64,000 nucleotides of DNA from positions 62,001-126,000 of the forward strand of contig JAJAPY010000007.1 in the NCBI GenBank assembly GCA_020523885.1, in the 5' to 3' direction. Positions within the stretch are counted from its first letter, which is position 1. Every line of letters begins with the position of its first letter. The stretch comes from Candidatus Liberimonas magnetica (GTDB taxonomy: Bacteria; Elusimicrobiota; Endomicrobiia; Endomicrobiales; JAFGIL01). A program made the translations under genes and the position numbers. A model generated the notes under the pieces. It saw only the letters and a program-made list of their open reading frames with translations. It searched no databases and had not been told where the DNA came from. Below are positions 58,994 through 64,000 of the stretch, in pieces.

Positions 58994-60157
58994 ATGATTC
59001 GTTATATCACAAGCGGGGAATCGCACGGGAAACAGCTTACTGTAATTATTGACGGGGTGCCTGCAGGGCTTTCATTAAAACTTTCAGATATAAATAATGA
59101 CCTTGTAAGAAGGCAGTCTGGTTTTGGGAGAGGTATGCGTTCGACAAGCATTGAGAAAGACAATGTGGAGATAGTCTCAGGAGTCAGGTGGGGGCAGACT
59201 ATAGGTTCTCCCATTACCCTTGTCATTAAAAACGTGGATTGGGAAAATAACAAAACCCTTATGTCCGATAACCCGGATGCTGTTGATGAGAATACATTTC
59301 TTTTTAAGGCCCGTCCCGGGCATGCGGACCTGGCCGGGGTGCTCAAATTCGACAGAAAGGATATAAGGGATATTTTAGAGCGTGCATCAGCAAGGGAAAC
59401 CGCAGCCAGGGTAGCGGCAGGTGCAGTATTTAAAAAATTTCTGGCGGAGTTCGGCATAATCGTTTATTCCTTTACAAGAGAGATAGGGGGGATAAAAGCA
59501 GGGTTAAAGAACGCTTTTAACCTTAACTCTGTATCCCATATAGAAAGATCGTTGGTACGCACTCCCGACCCAAAAGCCGAAAAAGAGATGGTTGCATTGA
59601 TAGAGCAGGTCAAAAAAGACGGCGACAGTGTCGGCGGGGTATTTACTGTAGTTGCAAAGTGTATCCCGGCCGGGCTTGGAAGCCATACCCAGTGGGACCT
59701 AAAACTGGATGCAAAAATAGCTCAGAGCCTGATGTCCATACAGGCTGTAAAAGGTGTGGAGTTCGGCATCGGCTGCGAGTTCGCACAGAGGCTTGGTTCA
59801 AAGGCTCACGATGAAATATTCTACTCAAAGCCGAAAGGCTTCCACAGACTGACGAACAATGCAGGCGGGTTTGAAGGCGGCATGACAAACGGCGAGGACG
59901 TAGTTGTAAGCTGTACGGTCAAAGCTATACCGTCGTTAAAGAAACCTCTGAGGTCCGTAAATATTTCAACTAAAAAAGCCGAGCTTGCAGAGGCAGTAAG
60001 AAGCGATTTTTGCGTTGTCCCGTCCGCAGGTGTTGTAGGCGAGTCCGCTTTATCCTATGAGCTTGCTAAAGCTGTGAAAGAAAAATTCGGCGGCGATTCC
60101 ATAAAAGAAATGGACCGCAATTTCAGAAGCTATTTAAAACAGATCAAGGATTACTAA
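58994..60157 (+). CDS. aroC: Chorismate synthase
   Basis: 387 residues. Diagnostic motifs: SGESHGKQL (H11), RRQSGFGRGMRS, KARPGHADLAGV, RASARETAARVAAG, and the C-terminal NNAGGFEGGMTNGEDVV and DFCVVPSAGVVGESALSYELAKA. It converts EPSP to chorismate with reduced FMN. AAAGAGGTG precedes the ATG. Followed by the shikimate kinase gene; two more shikimate genes lie 2 kb downstream. Confidence 0.95.
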   Translation: MIRYITSGESHGKQLTVIIDGVPAGLSLKLSDINNDLVRRQSGFGRGMRSTSIEKDNVEIVSGVRWGQTIGSPITLVIKNVDWENNKTLMSDNPDAVDENTFLFKARPGHADLAGVLKFDRKDIRDILERASARETAARVAAGAVFKKFLAEFGIIVYSFTREIGGIKAGLKNAFNLNSVSHIERSLVRTPDPKAEKEMVALIEQVKKDGDSVGGVFTVVAKCIPAGLGSHTQWDLKLDAKIAQSLMSIQAVKGVEFGIGCEFAQRLGSKAHDEIFYSKPKGFHRLTNNAGGFEGGMTNGEDVVVSCTVKAIPSLKKPLRSVNISTKKAELAEAVRSDFCVVPSAGVVGESALSYELAKAVKEKFGGDSIKEMDRNFRSYLKQIKDY

Positions 60158-60210
60158 ACCGAAATTCCACCGCGTAGGTGGAACATGGTTACCGGTTGGT
60201 AAAAAATATT

Positions 60211-60741
60211 ATGAACATTGTACTTACTGGTTTTATGGGAACTGGAAAATCCGCGGCTGGGAAACTGCTTGCAAAGCGGCTTAAATGGCAGTATTTAGAT
60301 ACGGATGAAATGATAGAAAAAGACATAAATGTAAAGATATCCGATATATTCAAGTATCACGGCGAAGCCCGGTTCAGGGAATTAGAATCAAAAGCGATAA
60401 AACTCATAGGCCTGCTTGATAAAGCCGTTATAGCCTGCGGCGGGGGAGTTGTTTTAAAGGCCCAGAACATGGACGAGCTTGAAAAAAACGGAGTAGTAGT
60501 ATGCCTCAGCGCAAGCCCTGAAAAAATACTTGAACGGACCAAGGACAACGATGACAGGCCTCTTCTTAAAACCCCTGACCCTCTTTCCAAAATCAAAGAA
60601 CTCCTAAAAATCCGTGCCCCTTTCTATAAACGCTGCAGTTTTTCCGTAGATACAGATAACCTCTCCGTTGAACAAGTCGTAGATAATATATTAAATAATC
60701 CTACAATTAAAGATAAATTAATGAAGGACAACGTTGTTTGA
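60211..60741 (+). CDS. aroK: Shikimate kinase
   Basis: 176 residues from the ATG at 60211; a GTG frame 33 nt upstream overlaps a CCACC-GCGTA-GGTGG hairpin and gives a non-family N-terminus. P-loop GFMGTGKSAAG (K13), DTDEMIEKD for shikimate binding, FRELESKAI, ACGGGVVL, and the lid DNDDRPLL. Phosphorylates shikimate at the 3-hydroxyl. Second gene after aroC; weak ribosome binding site. Confidence 0.92.
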   Translation: MNIVLTGFMGTGKSAAGKLLAKRLKWQYLDTDEMIEKDINVKISDIFKYHGEARFRELESKAIKLIGLLDKAVIACGGGVVLKAQNMDELEKNGVVVCLSASPEKILERTKDNDDRPLLKTPDPLSKIKELLKIRAPFYKRCSFSVDTDNLSVEQVVDNILNNPTIKDKLMKDNVV

Positions 60742-60840
60742 TAGTACGATATACGAAACTATTTTTCAGCATAAACTATATATTTACGAAATGCTGAAAA
60801 AAATGAAGTAACAGATCAATCGGTAAATAAAGGAGTAAAC

Positions 60841-61389
60841 ATGAATTTAAATCCAGGCAGGTACATCGTTGACAAAGAATTCCAGTATTCATACATTTTT
60901 AGAAGCCTTTTACTGCTTTTCTTTGTAATGTTTTCTACGTTCGCAATAATAATTGTCTGGAACAATTTTAAATTTTATCAGGGTTACCTTTTAAACCCGC
61001 CGTCCGGGGAGCAGGTCACAGCCTGGGCTAAAGCGAACAACGTCCCGACCGACAGTATCGAGGCAGCATTCCAGTACTATGTGCAGGCAAAACCGTACCG
61101 TTTTTACGAGATAATTATCGTGCCTGTTCTGATAATTTTTGCGGTGAACGCGGTCGTCATTGCTATAGCGAGTCTCTATATCTCATATAAAATAGCCGTA
61201 CCTCTCCATGAGCTCAAGATTGCCCTCAGGAAAAAAGTGGAGACCGGTAATTTCGAAAAACAGCTTACTGTGCGAAAGGGAGACCCTTTCCATGAGCTTA
61301 CAAGTATCGCAAACCTGGCGTTTTTCGTTGCCGTTCACCCTGCACTTAAGCCATTTGCAAAAACTGATGAAACTGGTTCCGGGACGTAA
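60841..61389 (+). CDS. HAMP-domain membrane protein, probably C-terminally truncated
   Basis: 182 residues. Two membrane helices (about 22-42 and 88-112) enclose a periplasmic loop. A HAMP-like segment follows (SYKIAVPLHELKIALRKKVETGNFEKQLTVRKGDPFHELTSIANL). After IANL the frame turns into AFFVAVHPALKPFAKTDETGSGT, which does not look like HAMP or any output domain. The likely cause is a deletion joining this gene to the barrel remnant that follows. AAAGGAG precedes the ATG. No partner domain is left, so it may be non-functional. Confidence 0.65.
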   Translation: MNLNPGRYIVDKEFQYSYIFRSLLLLFFVMFSTFAIIIVWNNFKFYQGYLLNPPSGEQVTAWAKANNVPTDSIEAAFQYYVQAKPYRFYEIIIVPVLIIFAVNAVVIAIASLYISYKIAVPLHELKIALRKKVETGNFEKQLTVRKGDPFHELTSIANLAFFVAVHPALKPFAKTDETGSGT

Positions 61390-61391
61390 AC

Positions 61392-61802
61392 GTGCCGTTC
61401 GAAACTTTGGCAGGAATGGGCTACCGGTATTCCAAAAGAATGATCTTTGGTTTTGACCTGCAATATGCCAGGTTCCGCGGAGATGAAGTCCTTATAGGTT
61501 CAGGCCTGACCCCTGCGTATGATGATTATAAAGTTGCACGCAGCGCCTATTTGAGCCCGCACTTTGGAGCGGAATACAAAACTTCACTGTTTAAAAGGGT
61601 CCTATTTTTGCGGGGTGGGTACTACTACCAGCCGAACATATTTGAGGGTCTGTCTTCAAGGTACCACCTGACTTACAGTTTATCCTGGAGCCTTATAAAA
61701 ATGCCCAGGTTCATGTTTTTAGGAGACCTGGACATCGGGTTCAGCAACGATATAGCGGATAAATACAGCGTAAGCTCGATTACCTTAGACGGCAATTTTT
61801 AA
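61392..61802 (+). pseudogene. C-terminal remnant of an outer-membrane beta-barrel protein
   Basis: 136 codons from a GTG. Alternating hydrophobic/polar strands with aromatic girdles (GMGYRYSKRMIFGFDLQYARF, YLSPHFGAEYKTSLFKRVLFLRGGYYYQ, YHLTYSLSWSLI) and a terminal ...SITLDGNF; a final Phe is the outer-membrane insertion signal. No signal peptide and no ribosome binding site; the frame is closed by a stop 21 nt upstream. So it is the 3' part of a longer gene fused by deletion behind the HAMP gene. Confidence 0.6.
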
Positions 61803-61864
61803 TTTTAGAGATACATTATAATTAGTACAGGTTAGTGCATTTATGGTAAAAACTTTGGTTAAAC

Positions 61865-62344
61865 CTACTCCTGCTTTTTAGATAGGATTTCCATCACAGA
61901 ATCGAGGTTTACGTCGGTATCTACGCAGCCGTCTTTAGACAGAGGTACAAATTGAACGGTTATGTTGTTTTTCTCACAGAGTTCCATTCCTTCGCTTCCT
62001 TCATAGAAACACGCAACGCCGACTATGGCTTCAGGTTTTAATTCTAAAACTAGCTTCTCAACTATCCTTCCGCCTTTTAGTATGAATAACCCCTTATAGC
62101 CGAGTTCTTTGGATTTCTTGGAGATACTGCCTATTTTGCAGCCGCCGCATTCCGAGCATATATAGTACCCGCCTTCTTCTTTTGCTTTGCAAACTTTTAC
62201 GTTTCTCATGCATTGAGGCACGAATATTAAGCGTTCGCCAAAAGGAACAGAGATAAACTTGGCAGAATTTGATTTGTTTTTCTTTGCGGTTATTTTTTTA
62301 TAGGTTTCTTCTTTTAATTTAGAAGGTTTTAAACATTCGAACAT
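61865..62344 (-). CDS. DUF116 family protein
   Basis: 159 residues. FVPQCMRNVKVCKA, YICSECGGCKIG, and EAIVGVACFYEGSEGMELCEKNNITVQFVPLSKDGCVDTDV match DUF116, a cysteine-rich family that may bind a metal or an iron-sulfur cluster. At least seven cysteines are present. Function not established. It is the only minus-strand gene in the core part, convergent with the barrel remnant and divergent from aroB. Confidence 0.8.
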   Translation of the reverse strand: MFECLKPSKLKEETYKKITAKKNKSNSAKFISVPFGERLIFVPQCMRNVKVCKAKEEGGYYICSECGGCKIGSISKKSKELGYKGLFILKGGRIVEKLVLELKPEAIVGVACFYEGSEGMELCEKNNITVQFVPLSKDGCVDTDVNLDSVMEILSKKQE

Positions 62345-62380
62345 ACCCTAACTTTATCAAAAAATGACGGAAAAATCAAA

Positions 62381-62409
62381 TTGCTTTTTTGAGGCGTTTT
62401 TTATATAAT
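62381..62409 (+). promoter_or_regulatory. Promoter of aroB, near-leaderless
   Basis: TTGCTT (62381-62386), 17 bp, TATAAT (62404-62409). Start expected near 62416, only about 4 nt before the ATG at 62420, and no ribosome binding site is seen. Confidence 0.65.
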
Positions 62410-62419
62410 ATCAGGCAAT

Positions 62420-63505
62420 ATGAAGTTAATAAACGTCAGGCTGAAAGAACGGACTTATCCTATTTTAATAAATCGAAAGTTGAAAAACCTGGGTAGTTAC
62501 CTTAAAAACAAAAACTATACCCGAAAGGTCCTGGTGGTTACAAACCCGAAGGTAAAAAAGCTTTATTTTGCAGAGCTTGATAATAGCCTTAAAAAAGCTG
62601 GTTTTAAGGTTTATTCGGCCATTTTACCCGACGGGGAAAGGTACAAAACCCTTGGAACGGTAAATAAAATATATATTAAAGCGATAAAGGCCGGCATTGA
62701 CAGGGCCACCCCTGTTATAGCTCTTGGCGGAGGCGTGATCGGCGATATAGCGGGTTTTTTTGCCTCCACTTTCTTACGGGGTATTCCATTTATACAGGTG
62801 CCGACAACTCTGCTTGCAATGGTTGATTCTTCGGTCGGAGGAAAAACCGGAGTTGACTTAAAAGAAGGGAAGAATCTCGTAGGCACGTTCTACCAGCCTG
62901 ATCTGGTGTGGATAGATATCTCTACTTTAAAGACACTGCCTCTTGCAGAGATGAAGAACGGCATGGCGGAAGTCATCAAATACGGGGTCATTAAGGACGG
63001 TACTTTTTTTAAATACCTGAACGAGCATATACAAAATATCTACGAGATAGAAAATTCAAAATATGAAGCGATAATCGCAAAATGCTGTTCGATAAAGGCC
63101 AGGATCGTTGAATCCGACGAGAAGGAAAAAAAAGGCATTCGCGAGGTGCTGAATTTCGGCCATACTTTCGGCCATGCAATAGAAACCTTGAGCGGATATA
63201 AGGTTTACAAACACGGCCAGGCAGTGGCGATAGGCATGAACATGGCCGGCAACCTTGCAGTCAGCCTGGGTGTTTTAAGTGAGGTAGACAGGATAAGAAT
63301 AAAAAATATACTGGTTTCTGCAAAGCTTCCTGTAGGTATGAAAGAAAGATATTCGTTCAAACAGATCCTGCCGGTGCTCATGCGCGATAAAAAAGTTAAG
63401 AGAGGCAATCTGAGATTCGTCCTGCCGAAAAAACTCGGAAGTGTGTTCGTCCACAAAGGAGTGCCCCTTAAAGTTGTCAGAGATATACTTTCTTTAAAAG
63501 GGTAA
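62420..63505 (+). CDS. aroB: 3-dehydroquinate synthase
   Basis: 361 residues. NAD-binding and active-site motifs: LPDGERYKT, ALGGGVIGDIAGFFASTFLRGIPFIQVPTTLLAMVDSSVGGKTGVD, EMKNGMAEVIKYG, REVLNFGHTFGHAIE (metal ligands). Second step of the shikimate pathway (DAHP to 3-dehydroquinate). Promoter directly before the ATG. The aroQ gene follows after 23 bp, so the two are one transcript. Confidence 0.95.
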   Translation: MKLINVRLKERTYPILINRKLKNLGSYLKNKNYTRKVLVVTNPKVKKLYFAELDNSLKKAGFKVYSAILPDGERYKTLGTVNKIYIKAIKAGIDRATPVIALGGGVIGDIAGFFASTFLRGIPFIQVPTTLLAMVDSSVGGKTGVDLKEGKNLVGTFYQPDLVWIDISTLKTLPLAEMKNGMAEVIKYGVIKDGTFFKYLNEHIQNIYEIENSKYEAIIAKCCSIKARIVESDEKEKKGIREVLNFGHTFGHAIETLSGYKVYKHGQAVAIGMNMAGNLAVSLGVLSEVDRIRIKNILVSAKLPVGMKERYSFKQILPVLMRDKKVKRGNLRFVLPKKLGSVFVHKGVPLKVVRDILSLKG

Positions 63506-63528
63506 ATTAATAATAGGAGATGAAATAA

Positions 63529-63960
63529 ATGAAAATACTTGTTATAAACGGCCCGAACTTGAATTTGCTCGGAGAAAGAGAACCGGATATTTACGGAAAG
63601 ATAACGCTCGATAAGATAAACGGCGAAATGACTGCCCTGGCCAATGAATTAAAGATAGAACTTGAATTCTTTCAGTCAAATCACGAAGGAGAAATAGTAG
63701 ACATTATCGGTAAAGCGAGAAAAGATTTTAAGGCGATCATAATGAACCCTGCTGCATATACCCATACTTCAGTCGCTATAAGGGATGCCGTAAGTTCTTG
63801 CGCTCTGCCTGTTATTGAAGTGCATATTTCAAACATCTATGCAAGGGAAGAATTCCGCCATAAATCGTTGATAGCCCCTGTATGCAAAGGCCAGATATCA
63901 GGTTTTGGGTTAACCAGTTACTTATTGGCTCTTCGGGCGGTCAAAGAATTAATACAATAA
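63529..63960 (+). CDS. aroQ: 3-dehydroquinate dehydratase, type II
   Basis: 143 residues. [18 protein letters not shown] with R17 and catalytic Y22, [27 protein letters not shown] (catalytic H) and [17 protein letters not shown] are all type II signatures. Next step after AroB. AGGAGA lies before the ATG. Together with aroC, aroK and aroB it gives four of the seven shikimate steps in this region. Confidence 0.95.
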   Translation: MKILVINGPNLNLLGEREPDIYGKITLDKINGEMTALANELKIELEFFQSNHEGEIVDIIGKARKDFKAIIMNPAAYTHTSVAIRDAVSSCALPVIEVHISNIYAREEFRHKSLIAPVCKGQISGFGLTSYLLALRAVKELIQ

Positions 63961-64000
63961 TTCATCAATTAATTCGGCAAATAAGACACCCTATATTTTA

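Overview
The window looks like a chromosome segment of an uncultured diderm (Gram-negative-type) bacterium. Evidence for an outer membrane is an MlaE/MlaF/MlaD lipid-transport set, an AsmA-like protein and beta-barrel-like C-termini. Base composition is moderately AT-rich. The very large secreted/membrane fusion protein and the rpsF-ssb-rpsR-rplI-dnaB cluster followed by alr, mla, radA and aro genes would suit a candidate phylum such as Omnitrophota, Elusimicrobiota or a relative. That placement is inference; no rRNA is present.

Layout. (1) 1-12370: cell-envelope region. Two minus-strand polytopic glycosyltransferases, a flavodoxin, a DUF3108 exported protein, a 2364-residue four-module protein (TraB/ChaN-like domain, CPBP intramembrane protease domain, GH2 beta-mannosidase, unknown C-terminus) and a second, exported flavodoxin that shares a nearly identical 134-nt tract with the first. 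(2) 12371-20672: an array of small defence/toxin-antitoxin cassettes: AbiE-type pair A, two AAA/DUF4143 ATPases, a REP-associated Y1 transposase inside perfect 25-bp inverted repeats, a nucleotidyltransferase/winged-helix pair and an MNT/HEPN pair. Most cassettes carry their own promoter with a 17-bp spacer, and several appear leaderless. (3) 20680-47140: a putative integrative element of about 26 kb. Its left end is the 5' half of a tRNA-Ser gene and its right end is the intact tRNA-Ser(CGA); about 150 nt of upstream sequence is repeated collinearly at both ends. It carries a type I restriction-modification operon (hsdM-hsdS-hsdR), a membrane protein, a HEPN-motif protein, a 1268-residue nuclease-NTPase resembling antiviral STAND proteins, a minus-strand operon led by a sigma-70-like factor with two paralogous proteins of unknown function and a metallophosphoesterase, an excisionase-like protein, two tyrosine recombinases (one lacking both active-site histidines), a DUF1016 nuclease, a zinc-ribbon protein and a second AbiE-type pair (B). 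(4) 47141-64000: housekeeping. Response regulator, AsmA-like protein, ribosomal protein and replication cluster, alanine racemase, Mla transporter, RadA, and shikimate-pathway genes aroC, aroK, aroB, aroQ.

How parts fit together: the accessory block (12.4-47.1 kb) is a defence island. Restriction, abortive-infection and nucleotide-sensing modules lie between conserved envelope genes and conserved core genes, anchored at a tRNA-Ser gene. The strongest candidates for undescribed systems are the sigma-factor-led operon (33923-37533), the nuclease-STAND protein with its HEPN and membrane neighbours (27593-33839), the TraB-CPBP-mannosidase giant, and the histidine-less recombinase. In the core region, families of imperfect intergenic inverted repeats sit between housekeeping genes. 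All assignments rest on reading motifs by eye; no database search was run.
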